Positions 43,813-52,105 of a stretch of 64,000 bases of DNA are shown piece by piece. The notes below the pieces were generated by a model. It did no database searches. It saw nothing but the letters and a program-made list of their open reading frames with translations, and was not told the DNA's origin. How positions within the stretch are numbered: the stretch's first letter is position 1; every line of letters starts with the position of its first letter. The stretch lies in the NCBI GenBank assembly GCA_947631945.1, contig CANRNI010000001.1, positions 1 through 64,000 of the forward strand, in the 5' to 3' direction. The translations under genes were made by a program, and so were the position numbers. The DNA comes from an uncultured Clostridia bacterium. GTDB taxonomy: Bacteria; Bacillota; Clostridia; Oscillospirales; Acutalibacteraceae.

Positions 43813-43836
43813 TAAATTGAACGTGCGGATTGCTCC
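43813..43836. repeat. Relic of a B-type repeat
   Basis: TAAATTGAACGTGCGGATTGC is close to the inverted B right end (TAAATCGAACGTGCAGATTGC). No terminal GGAAAC remains. The rest of 43840-44010 holds only an AT-rich palindrome (GCAAAATTTT..AATTTTGC) near 43917. Confidence 0.5.
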
Positions 43837-44028
43837 GACGGTTTTTTATATTAACGGTAAAATAAACAATAATATCAGTTGAATATGTTTACATGATTGT
43901 GTAAAATGCCGAAAATGCAAAATTTTCAAAAAATTTTGCAAAAAAGGCGTTACTTTTTTATCATAAAAGCAACTTAATATATGTAAGGGGAAATAAACCC
44001 CACAGCTTATTCGGAAGGAGTGATAACG

Positions 44029-44091
44029 ATGATCGGAACGACCCGCGTATGCGTGCGGGGGGGGGTAATCTATATCTTATTTCTAATGTAA
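44029..44091 (+). CDS. Small ORF with a G9 tract; extends to 44231 if the tract changes by one base
   Basis: ATG 44029 has an ideal RBS (GGAAGGAG, 8 nt spacing). The current frame gives 20 residues and stops at 44091. It contains nine consecutive G (44057-44065). Adding one G, or losing two, shifts into a frame open to 44231 and gives a product of about 66-67 residues with VSSFDLHDF, IDDFIADTKFAIN and a basic C-terminus. I recognise no family. It may be a slippage-controlled gene, a sequencing error in the homopolymer, or a leader of the secreted-protein gene downstream. CCCGC/GCGGG also lets the region form a hairpin. Confidence 0.35.
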   Translation: MIGTTRVCVRGGVIYILFLM

Positions 44092-44313
44092 GTTCATTTG
44101 ATTTACACGATTTTACATCAAACATCTTCAAAATAGATGATTTTATCGCAGATACAAAATTTGCGATAAATAACCCCGTTTCCAAACGATTTCGCAGCAA
44201 GACCGTTATAAGATCAAGCCGGTTTCTTTAAATAATCAACGCGGACAAGCGTCATGCGTTGGGACTTCGGCATAACGGTATCGTTCCGCATTTTAATTAA
44301 TGTAAAATAATAA

Positions 44314-44346
44314 TTGAAGTCCCTAAAATTACGAAAGGAACTTCAA
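44314..44346 (+). promoter_or_regulatory. Hairpin covering the RBS of the secreted protein gene
   Basis: TTGAAGT (44314-44320) pairs with ACTTCAA (44340-44346). The 3' arm overlaps the Shine-Dalgarno AAAGGAAC, so the fold could hide it. Confidence 0.45.
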
Positions 44347-44349
44347 ATA

Positions 44350-46149
44350 ATGAAGAAAATAATAAAAAAATCTTTTGTTGTCTGCTTGGCGTTGATTATG
44401 GCGGCATTGACACTTATCCCCGCATTCGCGGAAGATGAACCGATTCCATTGTCAGAAAGCAATGTTGTAAGCTCCCCAACTATAGAGGGGACAATATACC
44501 CTACACAAAGAATTGGCGATTATTTAACGATTACAGGCGGAAAAGTAACAACTGACGGAACAGAAAACGGAACGATTATAACAGGTTCTTGGGAATTTAT
44601 TGACCCCGATCATATACCTGCTGCAAGCGGCCAACGGGGCTTAGATATAAGATTTGTACCCGATAACAGTGATTTATATACTTCTTTTGAAATGAGAATT
44701 TACTATACTATTTCAAGTTTTCCATTGGAAATTGATGGCGCAATGCCGATAGTAGACGTCGCATCCAACACAATGTTCAATAAAATAACAATGCTTAGCA
44801 GCTATAAATTTAAAAACGGAATTACCGGTGAAGAAGTCAATGATGCATATGCTTTGACATGGGGGAGTCCAAGACAGCGTGTGTCACAAACAGGTTATTA
44901 TGCTGTGACAATCAGAATCAGCGGCTACGAAAATCTCGTAACGTATGTTTATGTCAGAGTAGACGGTGACGAAAGTGCGCCCCCTATCGCTGAATTCCCC
45001 ACGGTTGACCCTATTACATACAGAGAGGGTTTAAAAGCCTCCGACCTTACAATCCACATGGAAACAACATCGGGAAGTTACGCTCTGAGCGAACCCGATC
45101 AGGAATTGAAAGCAGGCAATAATTCGGTTACTATCGTTTTTACTCCTGCCGACGATAGCCAAAATATAAATATAACAATAAGCGTAAAAGTTGAAAAAGG
45201 TAACGCATCGTTTATCGACGAAAACGGCGAGCCGATAGTTCCCGAAATTCCCCTAACATTGGAACAATGTACGCTTGGTTCTCTGAGAATTATGCTTGAA
45301 AGACTAAAAGCCAACTGCGGAACATTTAAAATCGGTGATATTAATATAGAAGGTATTGAACTGAGACATCAATTGAATAGCTGTGATTTTACTTTGGAAA
45401 ACAAAGCAGAAGGATATACAGCCACAGCAAAATTGAAATCTCAGGAAAACAACAATTATACAAGTACGGTACAGTTTAAAATTGTTATTGTAAAAAAAGT
45501 TGTTACGCCTCGAATCACAAGGTATATCAACACGGACGAACTTATCATAGACGGTTTGAATTATACCGACAAACTCGGAGGAACATTCAAAGTTTACGCC
45601 GATGGAGAACTTATCAAATCGACAGAGAACGGCGTAACGTATCTTACAGGATTCAAATGGCGTCCGGCAAAGAGCGGAACATACAAGCTCAAAGCCGAGT
45701 ACACACCGGCAGATGATGATATATGCGTTATCACAGGCAATGTCATTGAAAATGAGGTAACGGTCGCTCTTAAATGGACGGTAAAGGGCGAAAATGTCAA
45801 TTTCGCTTCGACAACAGCGCAATACGGCACAAATGTGACCGTTCTCCAAAGACTCGGTGATAATTTCAACGGTTGGGAATTTTATGATGAGAACGGCAAA
45901 AAGTACGCTAATCCCGAAAAGGAACTGGGTATGCGCTATGACCCGACTGTTCCTTCCACAGTTAATTTCACCATGCCCGACCACGACGTTACAGTCAAAG
46001 CTCTTGACAAAACACAAATCAATCTTCCCGGCGGCGACGGTAATTTCTCCGACTTCTTAGAGGGTCTTAAACAGTGGTTCACTAACCTGTTCGCAAAACT
46101 CAAAGCATTGCTCCAGGCCGTTGAACAACTCCTTTCCGTAGTGGGCTAA
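44350..46149 (+). CDS. Secreted multi-domain repeat protein with C-terminal amphipathic helix
   Basis: About 599 residues. The signal peptide (MKKIIKKSFVVCLALIMAALTLIPAFAED) is clear and fixes the start at 44350. The body is made of several beta-sandwich-like modules of about 80-100 residues, with recurring phrases such as VTIVFTPADDS, YKLKAEYTPADDD and VTVTI-type strands. A late segment (GWEFYDENGKKY..NFTMPDHDVTVKA) resembles the divergent InlB B-repeat. It ends in a hydrophobic amphipathic helix (FLEGLKQWFTNLFAKLKALL) with no LPXTG motif. An extracellular, surface-associated role is likely; the ligand is unknown. Confidence 0.75.
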   Translation: MKKIIKKSFVVCLALIMAALTLIPAFAEDEPIPLSESNVVSSPTIEGTIYPTQRIGDYLTITGGKVTTDGTENGTIITGSWEFIDPDHIPAASGQRGLDIRFVPDNSDLYTSFEMRIYYTISSFPLEIDGAMPIVDVASNTMFNKITMLSSYKFKNGITGEEVNDAYALTWGSPRQRVSQTGYYAVTIRISGYENLVTYVYVRVDGDESAPPIAEFPTVDPITYREGLKASDLTIHMETTSGSYALSEPDQELKAGNNSVTIVFTPADDSQNINITISVKVEKGNASFIDENGEPIVPEIPLTLEQCTLGSLRIMLERLKANCGTFKIGDINIEGIELRHQLNSCDFTLENKAEGYTATAKLKSQENNNYTSTVQFKIVIVKKVVTPRITRYINTDELIIDGLNYTDKLGGTFKVYADGELIKSTENGVTYLTGFKWRPAKSGTYKLKAEYTPADDDICVITGNVIENEVTVALKWTVKGENVNFASTTAQYGTNVTVLQRLGDNFNGWEFYDENGKKYANPEKELGMRYDPTVPSTVNFTMPDHDVTVKALDKTQINLPGGDGNFSDFLEGLKQWFTNLFAKLKALLQAVEQLLSVVG

Positions 46150-46188
46150 ATTCCAATCATATTCCGACTTCATAGTCGGTAAAAAATG

Positions 46189-46222
46189 ACCCTTGGCAGG
46201 AAAACACCTGTCAAGGGTTTAT
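46189..46222 (+). terminator. Terminator after the secreted protein gene
   Basis: ACCCTTGgCAGG / CCTGtCAAGGGT hairpin followed by TTATCT. A smaller hairpin (CCGACT/AGTCGG) lies just upstream. Confidence 0.75.
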
Positions 46223-46229
46223 CTGTATC

Positions 46230-46289
46230 AATTGACAATTGACAATGTACAATTGACAATTGACAATGTACAATGTACAATTGACAATG
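46230..46289. repeat. Short tandem repeats of CAATTGACAATGTA type, plus adjacent palindrome
   Basis: About 60 bp of interleaved ATTGACA and ATGTACA units, directly followed by the perfect palindrome GGCGCGC-AA-GCGCGCC (46291-46306). Similar TTGACAATGTACA arrays occur in intergenic DNA of unrelated bacteria. Confidence 0.9.
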
Positions 46290-46380
46290 AGGCGCGCAAG
46301 CGCGCCAAAAAGCCTACCAGCGCCACCGAAAAGGGGAGAATTCACCCTTAAAATTTATCGGCAAGTCGGTCAATCGCGGC

Positions 46381-46427
46381 GCAATATGCACGGCAAAGGC
46401 GGTAGCTGTTAATTGTGCGGTATTGCC
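46381..46427. repeat. A-type repeat end abutting the pcrA stop codon
   Basis: GGCAAAGGCGGTAGCTGTTAA then TTGTGCGGTATTGCC, ending exactly at the pcrA UAA stop (complement at 46428-46430, in TTAA 46428-46431). The left boundary is unclear. Confidence 0.8.
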
Positions 46428-48848
46428 TTAAATTTTTGTCAGCGGCGCGACCTTTGCCATAAGCTTTTTTGTGCCTACCGTATCAAACGCGATTTCCAAA
46501 AGCATATCGTTACCCATGGACTGCGTTCTCAATATCATGCCGTTGCCGAATTTTTTGTGGTTCACCTTTTCGCCCGCTTTATACTCAAACGCTTGCTCTT
46601 TTGACGCCGCAGACTTTGTAAATGACGCCGAATATGTATTTTTCGGTTTTGTATAAGCTTGTCCCGTACTTATCGCAGTTTTGAATTTATATTTGTAATC
46701 CGTATTTTCGTAATCCGTATCGCTATCGGAAAATCCGAAACCGAAAGACGGTCTTTCGGGCTTTCTTACCTCGGTAAGATATTCGGGAATTTCCGAAAGA
46801 AAGCTTGACGGAGGATTATATGAGGTCTGACCGTGCAACATTCTTGTTTTCGCGTTCGTCAGAATAAGCTTCTCTTTAGCTCTTGTAATACCGACGTAAG
46901 CAAGCCTTCTTTCTTCCTCCATATCCGCGTTAGACGTCATGGACTGTATACCCGGGAAAATTCCGTTTTCCATACCCGGAATATACACAACGGGAAATTC
47001 AAGACCCTTTGCCGAATGAAGCGTCATAAGCACAACGGCGTCGCTGTCCGCGTTATAATTATCTATATCGGACATAAGCGATACGTCCTCCAAAAAAGCC
47101 TCGAGAGTAGGCGTTTCGGGATTTTCCTCAATATAACGCTGTATATTCGATTCAAGCTCGCTTATATTCGCCATTCTGTCGGTAAACGTGTCCTTATCCT
47201 GCGAAAGATATTCAATATATCCTATTTTATTTATAAGCGATTCAAAAACCTCTGTGGGGCTTTGGCTCTCAAGCTGTTCTCGGAGACTGTCTATCATCAT
47301 TGTGAACGCTCCGAGCTTTGACGCCGCGCGTGACAGAACGGGATAATCGGAAGCATGGCTTATTATTTCGTATAGGCTTACTCCGAGAGCGTCGGCGATT
47401 TTCGCGGCGTTGTTTATCGTGCTTTCGCCTATGCCACGTTTGGGCTCGTTTATTATTCTTCTTAGCCTTACCGTATCATTCGGATTGCATATTACCGAGA
47501 GATACGCGACGATATCCTTTACTTCTTTTCTTTCATAGAATCTGTGACCGCCTATAATCCTGTAGGGAATAGCCGAGCGCACGAGCGCGCGCTCTATCGT
47601 GCTTGACTGCGCGTTCATTCTGTAAAGCACCGCATGGTCGCTCCATTTTCTGCCGCCCGACGATGAATCCATGATATTTGACGCGATGAACTGTCCCTCG
47701 CCGATATCGTCCGAGAGAGTGTTTATCAATATTTTATCGCCCTCTCCGTTATCGGTCCAGAGGGTTTTTCCCTTTCGCTCCGCGTTATTGGAAATCACGG
47801 CGTTTGCGGCGTCAAGAATATTTTGAGTAGAGCGGTAATTCTGCTCAAGACGTATGATTTGAGCGTTTTCATACTGAAACTCAAATTTCAGAATATTTTC
47901 TATTGTCGCGCCTCTGAATTTATAAATGCTTTGGTCGTCGTCGCCTACCACGCACAGATTCTTATACCCGCCCGCGAGCAGGGAAGTGAGCTTGTACTGG
48001 GCATGGTTTGTGTCCTGATACTCGTCTACCATGACATATTTGAATTTCTGCTGATAATATTCCCTTACGTCCTTGTGTTCGCTCAGAAGCTTTACCGTGT
48101 TTGCTATTATATCGTCAAAATCCATGGCGTCGGCGCTCTTTAAAAGCTCCTGATATTTTTCATACGCCCTGCCTATCACCGTTCTTCTCGGGTCGGCTTC
48201 ATGCTCGGCGAGATATTCCGCAGGCGACATCAGGGAATCCTTCGCTCTGCTGATTTCACCGAGTATAGCTTTCGCCGTTATGTATTTATCGTCGAAATTT
48301 AAAAGGCGCTGACATTCCTTTATAACGCGCTTCGAATCGTCGGTATCGTATATGGTGAAATGAGAAGAATAACCGAGCCTCTCGCCGTCGCGCCGAAGTA
48401 TGCGCACGCAGCAGGAATGGAATGTGCTTGCCCATACGCTGTTTCCGTCAGCATCTCCGAGCATATTTACAAGCCTTTCTTTAAGCTCGTTGGCGGCCTT
48501 GTTCGTAAATGTGATTGCAAGTATTTCCCACGGTTTCGGCGCGTCGTATGCCATAATGCGCCTTGCCTCAAACGCGAGGCTTTCGTCGCCATCATAATAC
48601 TTTTTAAGTATTTCAAAATCTTCTTCCGTTACGGGGAACCGAAAATTGTCCCTGCCGTAAGCGTCGCCGAAGCTTATAAGATACGCTATCCTGTTTACAA
48701 GCACCGTGGTTTTTCCGCTTCCTGCTCCCGCGAGTATCAAAAGCGGTCCATTTACGCTTGTAACGGCTTTAAACTGCATATCGTTCATTTTTGAAAACCG
48801 TTTTTTTATTATCCTGTCCCTTAAATTTTTAACGTCTGTCAGTTCCAT
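46428..48848 (-). CDS. pcrA: ATP-dependent DNA helicase PcrA/UvrD
   Basis: An 806-residue superfamily 1A 3'-5' helicase for DNA repair and clearance of replication and transcription blocks. Motif I is LAGAGSGKTTVL (residues 39-50), motif II VDEYQDTN, motif III GDDDQSIYKFRGA, motif IV near RLEQNYRS, motif V TLHSAKGLEFP and motif VI RLAYVGITRAKEKL. The C-terminal Tudor-like tip (VNHKKFGNGMIL..FDTVGTKKLM) is the PcrA RNA polymerase-binding module. It is last in a four-gene operon, 11 bp after the DUF47 gene. Confidence 0.96.
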   Translation of the reverse strand: MELTDVKNLRDRIIKKRFSKMNDMQFKAVTSVNGPLLILAGAGSGKTTVLVNRIAYLISFGDAYGRDNFRFPVTEEDFEILKKYYDGDESLAFEARRIMAYDAPKPWEILAITFTNKAANELKERLVNMLGDADGNSVWASTFHSCCVRILRRDGERLGYSSHFTIYDTDDSKRVIKECQRLLNFDDKYITAKAILGEISRAKDSLMSPAEYLAEHEADPRRTVIGRAYEKYQELLKSADAMDFDDIIANTVKLLSEHKDVREYYQQKFKYVMVDEYQDTNHAQYKLTSLLAGGYKNLCVVGDDDQSIYKFRGATIENILKFEFQYENAQIIRLEQNYRSTQNILDAANAVISNNAERKGKTLWTDNGEGDKILINTLSDDIGEGQFIASNIMDSSSGGRKWSDHAVLYRMNAQSSTIERALVRSAIPYRIIGGHRFYERKEVKDIVAYLSVICNPNDTVRLRRIINEPKRGIGESTINNAAKIADALGVSLYEIISHASDYPVLSRAASKLGAFTMMIDSLREQLESQSPTEVFESLINKIGYIEYLSQDKDTFTDRMANISELESNIQRYIEENPETPTLEAFLEDVSLMSDIDNYNADSDAVVLMTLHSAKGLEFPVVYIPGMENGIFPGIQSMTSNADMEEERRLAYVGITRAKEKLILTNAKTRMLHGQTSYNPPSSFLSEIPEYLTEVRKPERPSFGFGFSDSDTDYENTDYKYKFKTAISTGQAYTKPKNTYSASFTKSAASKEQAFEYKAGEKVNHKKFGNGMILRTQSMGNDMLLEIAFDTVGTKKLMAKVAPLTKI

Positions 48849-48859
48849 ATATTTTCCCT

Positions 48860-49468
48860 TTACGAATTTTTTATCGCCGTATAACGCGCGTAATCTATGA
48901 TTTTTTTACAGCAGCTCACGCATTTGTCAAGCTGTTCCGTTATAACGTGAACCGAAAAAACCGCCAAATAGGTAGTATTTTTCTTGACGGAGGAGCTTAT
49001 AAGAGCGTTCGCGCCGTTTTTGAATTTATCGCATATTTTCTGATGATTTTCAAAATTCGGCGTTAAATCGCCCGTTTTGGGGAATTTTGAAAACGCCGTA
49101 ATAATTTCCGTTATATTTTTTATGCCGTCAAGAAGAAAAGATGAAAGAGTTATAATTTCGGTTGAAAATTCGGTTATTACGATTTCCGATTCAAGACAGA
49201 GAAGTTTGTCTGTTTCATGAAAAAGCTCGTTTCCGAGAGCCGCAAGCATAAAAATATCCTCTCTCTCGATAGGAGTAAAATAATCTTTTTTTAACGCCTG
49301 TTCGATTTCGGCAAGTATTTCGTCTCCTTTCGGCGACGGCGAGTGATTGAAAAGAATATTATCGGCGTTTTTCTTTGAAAAATCCCGTATCATATCCGCC
49401 GAAAGTCCAATAAGCCCGTTTATATCCTCAAAATAATCAGTTTTTGTTTTTTTTGCCAAAATTACCAC
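48860..49468 (-). CDS. DUF47/PhoU-like phosphate transport accessory protein
   Basis: A 202-residue all-helical protein resembling the DUF47 (PhoU-like, TIGR00153) family that accompanies Pit phosphate permeases. It has two PhoU-like three-helix bundles, with DYFEDINGLIGLSADMI at the start and LDKCVSCCKKIIDYARY at the end. The canonical E/DxxxD metal motifs are only partly visible. It follows the Pit gene by 3 bp, which supports the assignment. Role: control or assembly of Pit-mediated phosphate uptake. Confidence 0.82.
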   Translation of the reverse strand: MVILAKKTKTDYFEDINGLIGLSADMIRDFSKKNADNILFNHSPSPKGDEILAEIEQALKKDYFTPIEREDIFMLAALGNELFHETDKLLCLESEIVITEFSTEIITLSSFLLDGIKNITEIITAFSKFPKTGDLTPNFENHQKICDKFKNGANALISSSVKKNTTYLAVFSVHVITEQLDKCVSCCKKIIDYARYTAIKNS

Positions 49469-49471
49469 CGT

Positions 49472-50509
49472 TTACCTGATAAATAGTTGAGTAATCAAAT
49501 ATCCGAGAAAGCCGCAGCCGGGAAAAGTAAGGACCCATGTAAGAGCCATATCCTTTACTATTTTTAAATTGACGCTCGACAGCCTTTTCGCGGCTCCCAC
49601 TCCCATTATAGCCGTGGCTTTAGTATGCGTGGTGCTTACGGGAAAGCCCGTAAGCGTCGCCGCGAGAAGCGAGACCGCGCCCGCGAAATCGGCTGAAAAT
49701 CCCTGGTATTTTTTGAGCTTTACCATATCCATGCCCATTGATTTTATTATCTTCATGCCTCCGGCCGAGGTGCCGAACGCCATTACCGCCGAGCAATAGA
49801 TAATCAGCCAAAACGGAATTTCAAAAGTATCCGCGTTGCTGCCGTCCGAAAGAGAAACAAGGAGCATAAACACGCCTATAAACTTTTGTCCGTCCTGCGC
49901 TCCGTGCATGAAAGCCATGAACGCGGCCGAGAAATTCTGCAAATACTTGAATACCGATTCGGTTCTGCTTCTGTCTTTGTTTTTTATAAATATACCTACG
50001 ATTTTAACGGTAACAAAACCGAGGACAAAGCCCAATACCGCTGAAATAAAAAGTCCCGATATGACCTTTATCCATTCGGAGCCGTTTATTCCGCCGAGAC
50101 TTCTGTTAAGAGCTATGGCCGAGCCGGAAAGACCGGCTATGAGCGCGTGGCTTTCGCTTGTGGGAATACCGAACGCCCATGCCGCGACAGCCCATATTAC
50201 TATTGATAAAAGAGCCGCGCTTAAAGCAAGGCCGGATTTCTTTGTGTCCCCGCCGAAATCCGCTATATTCGTTATCGCGCTTATGACCTTGCCGTTTATC
50301 TTTGACATTATAAATACGCCTGAAAAATTCATTACCGCGGCAAGCGTTATCGCCCTTTTCGGACTTATTGATTTTGTCGATACGCAGGTCGCTATAGCTG
50401 TCGGAGCGTCGGTCCAGCCGTTGACAAATATAACGCCTGTAATAAGTATGACCGAAAAAATCAGAGAAAAGTTACCGTTTAAATGTAATAAAAAATCAGA
50501 CAGACGCAA
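49472..50509 (-). CDS. pit: PiT-family inorganic phosphate transporter
   Basis: A 345-residue low-affinity phosphate:cation symporter. The PiT signature occurs twice in inverted repeats: GWTDAPTAIATCVSTKSISPKRA near the N-terminus and FPVSTTHTKATAIMGVGAAKR near the C-terminus, with FMHGAQDGQKFIGVF in the middle. About 10 membrane helices. It lies between a DivIVA-like gene (6 bp) and the DUF47 gene (3 bp). Confidence 0.94.
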   Translation of the reverse strand: MRLSDFLLHLNGNFSLIFSVILITGVIFVNGWTDAPTAIATCVSTKSISPKRAITLAAVMNFSGVFIMSKINGKVISAITNIADFGGDTKKSGLALSAALLSIVIWAVAAWAFGIPTSESHALIAGLSGSAIALNRSLGGINGSEWIKVISGLFISAVLGFVLGFVTVKIVGIFIKNKDRSRTESVFKYLQNFSAAFMAFMHGAQDGQKFIGVFMLLVSLSDGSNADTFEIPFWLIIYCSAVMAFGTSAGGMKIIKSMGMDMVKLKKYQGFSADFAGAVSLLAATLTGFPVSTTHTKATAIMGVGAAKRLSSVNLKIVKDMALTWVLTFPGCGFLGYLITQLFIR

Positions 50510-50515
50510 TAAAAA

Positions 50516-51313
50516 TCAGTCCTTGAATATTTCGTTATGCAGCTTGACCGAAGCCTCGCCGAACGGTTTTTTAAGAGAGCCTTTAAACTGCGAAAGGTCT
50601 TTGCATATTGTTTCGCTTTCTTTTACCATATCCGCGAGGGAAGCGCTCATTTTATCGGAAAAATTCTGTATAACGGAGGATATGTTCATTAGCTTTGAAA
50701 GCGTTAAAGCTACCGCGCATTCGACGTCGTCGGACGTACCGTTGATTTTTTCACACGTTTCCTGTATGAGCATATCGGCGTAGCGTCTTACGTCAAGCAT
50801 AACCGTGCCGACTCTTTCTCCGGCTGCGCGGCTGTCGGATTCTTTACACTCCATGTTACTTATTTTTTCCTCATATTGATTTTTTATGCTTTCAATCTGA
50901 ACGTTATGATTATTTTTAAGATTCTCATAGTCTCTTTTTAACTCAAAAATCTGTTTGTTCAGCGTTTCTATCTGTTCCTCATAGCTGTTCTTTACCGATT
51001 CAAGATCTTCGGAATGAAGATTTTCCGCGTCCCCGCATTTTTGCGCGTCGGTTGCTGAACGGAGCTCCTCGGTAAGCTTCGCTATTTTTTCGTCGTATTC
51101 CATTTTAAGCGAGTTGCAGGCGTTTTTCAGCGATTTGCTCAGCGTTTCCGCGTCCTCAAGCTGTTTTTCAAGCTCCGCGTTTTTCTCCTGCGCGCTCGTA
51201 AGCGTCTGCGTAAGCTCCGCTTCGCGCTTTTTCATTTTTGCAATATAGGTCATTACGTCGTCTCTGTCAAAACCGCCGAAAGCGGCTTTTTTGAAAATGG
51301 AATCGGAAGGCAT
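50516..51313 (-). CDS. DivIVA-like coiled-coil protein
   Basis: A 265-residue cytoplasmic protein. The N-terminus (FKKAAFGGFDRDDVMTYIAKM) matches the DivIVA/GpsB-like membrane-binding head motif (GFDRxxVxxYI). Residues about 30-180 form a long coiled coil rich in Glu, Lys, Leu and Asn. The C-terminal helical segment (VRRYADMLIQETCEKING..) is less charged. It probably marks curved membrane or the septum. It is first in the operon with pit, DUF47 and pcrA, an unusual combination, and has a matching promoter. Confidence 0.8.
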   Translation of the reverse strand: MPSDSIFKKAAFGGFDRDDVMTYIAKMKKREAELTQTLTSAQEKNAELEKQLEDAETLSKSLKNACNSLKMEYDEKIAKLTEELRSATDAQKCGDAENLHSEDLESVKNSYEEQIETLNKQIFELKRDYENLKNNHNVQIESIKNQYEEKISNMECKESDSRAAGERVGTVMLDVRRYADMLIQETCEKINGTSDDVECAVALTLSKLMNISSVIQNFSDKMSASLADMVKESETICKDLSQFKGSLKKPFGEASVKLHNEIFKD

Positions 51314-51363
51314 AAAATTTCTCCTTTGTTAACTGAAAAATCAGTATAATAATTGATAATTTA

Positions 51364-51392
51364 ATTATAGCATTAATAATCGGATTATTCAA
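51364..51392 (-). promoter_or_regulatory. Promoter of the DivIVA-like/pit/DUF47/pcrA operon
   Basis: Minus strand: TTGAAT (51387-51392), a 17-bp spacer and TATAAT (51364-51369), followed by an AAGGAGA ribosome site. Confidence 0.6.
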
Positions 51393-51474
51393 GTTAAAAA
51401 TAAACATAAAATGTATACTATGGAGTATATTGCCGCTTTTCTTGACAGCTTTGTGTTAATTATTAGTTTTTCAT

Positions 51475-51565
51475 GACAAAAAAATAACCGCCCACGTTCT
51501 CAAATCCGGCGGTTATTTTATAATAACTACTATGTAAAGAACAACCGTCTATCGGTGAACCTTAC
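51475..51565 (-). ncRNA. Candidate antisense/antitoxin small RNA, copy 1
   Basis: The minus-strand promoter is perfect: TTGACA (51595-51600), 17 bp, TATAAT (51572-51577). About 90 nt downstream is a Rho-independent terminator, AACCGCC / GGCGGTT then TTTTTTTG (51475-51517). There is no ORF. The unit is duplicated at 51831-51950 and, decayed, at 51979-52105. Ends are estimated from promoter and terminator positions. Confidence 0.7.
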
Positions 51566-51620
51566 GTTTATATTATACTCTGCATATGCGGTTTTGTCAA
51601 CGACTTTTCGGAAAGCGGTC

Positions 51621-51649
51621 TTGACAAAACAAAAAAGTTGTAATAAAAT
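51621..51649 (+). promoter_or_regulatory. Promoter of the small toxin-like gene
   Basis: TTGACA at 51621-51626, a 17-bp spacer and TAAAAT at 51644-51649, divergent from the copy 1 sRNA promoter. Confidence 0.75.
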
Positions 51650-51698
51650 GCGATTTGTGAGGTTTACTGTAACGGTAGGCGGTTTGTTCTTTACCTTT

Positions 51699-51727
51699 TT
51701 TACTTTAAAATCGAATTTTAGAGTAAA
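51699..51727 (+). promoter_or_regulatory. Hairpin next to the toxin RBS
   Basis: TTTACTTTAAAAT / ATTTTAGAGTAAA with a 3-nt loop. Its 3' arm touches the Shine-Dalgarno AAGGAGG (51726-51732). Such folds limit toxin translation in type I systems. Confidence 0.6.
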
Positions 51728-51740
51728 GGAGGTGGTCGAT

Positions 51741-51842
51741 ATGGGATATATCACCTTAATGGAGCTATTAACTCTTTTATCGCTGATAGTCGGCATCATT
51801 GGCTTGGTGCTCAAATTTTTAGAGTACATACAAAAGAAATAA
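51741..51842 (+). CDS. Small hydrophobic peptide, putative type I (holin-like/TxpA-like) toxin
   Basis: 33 residues: MGYITLMELLTLLSLIVGI then IGLVLKFLEYIQKK, i.e. one membrane helix with a basic tail, as in TxpA/BsrG/'putative holin-like toxin' peptides. AAGGAGGTGG with 8-nt spacing fixes ATG 51741; the longer frame from 51555 has no RBS. It has its own promoter, an 85-nt leader with an RBS hairpin, and ends in a hairpin (51838-51873) that is also the terminator of the opposing copy 2 small RNA. The two transcripts therefore overlap at their 3' ends, as in txpA/RatA and bsrG/SR4. Toxicity is inferred. Confidence 0.7.
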   Translation: MGYITLMELLTLLSLIVGIIGLVLKFLEYIQKK

Positions 51843-51915
51843 CCGCCCAAGTTCTCAAATCCGGCGGTTATTTATAACCAAAGGTAAAGAACAACCGTCT
51901 ATCGGTAAACCTTAC
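51831..51915 (-). ncRNA. Candidate antitoxin small RNA, copy 2 (overlaps toxin 3' end)
   Basis: Minus-strand TTGACA (51945-51950), 17 bp, TATAAT (51922-51927); the transcript should run left to the AACCGCC / GGCGGTT terminator (51838-51873) and TTTCTTTTG. This part is complementary to the 3' end of the toxin mRNA, so base pairing is expected. Sequence is nearly identical to copy 1. Confidence 0.72.
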
Positions 51916-51978
51916 GTTTATATTATACGCGACGTATACGGTTTTGTCAACGGCTTTTTACAAAAAAAAACGGCGCGT

Positions 51979-52105
51979 AAAAAAATAACCGCCCAAGTTT
52001 TTAAATTCGGGGAGGGGAGAGAGGAATCTCTAACAAAATGTAAGGGGCGACCGTCTGTAAATGAGCCTTTATTTTTATTATATGCTGAAAATTTGGTTTT
52101 GTCAG
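51979..52105 (-). repeat. Decayed third copy of the antisense-RNA unit
   Basis: Keeps AAATAACCGCCCAAG, ACCGTCTGTAAA, and a promoter CTGACA (52100-52105), 17 bp, TATAAT (52077-52082), but the terminator's second arm is replaced by GGGGAGGGGAGAGAGG. Confidence 0.7.

Noticed and set aside
46230-46289. CRISPR array
   Set aside because: Units are 7-14 bp with no unique spacers and no cas genes; this is a simple tandem repeat.
49836-50783. 315-codon plus-strand ORF opposite pit
   Set aside because: Antisense shadow of two well-supported genes (pit and the DivIVA-like gene), with translation lacking family motifs.
51530-51850. 106-codon minus-strand ORF opposite the small toxin gene
   Set aside because: It would run across the toxin promoter and the antisense-RNA promoter, has no RBS, and is better explained as non-coding RNA.
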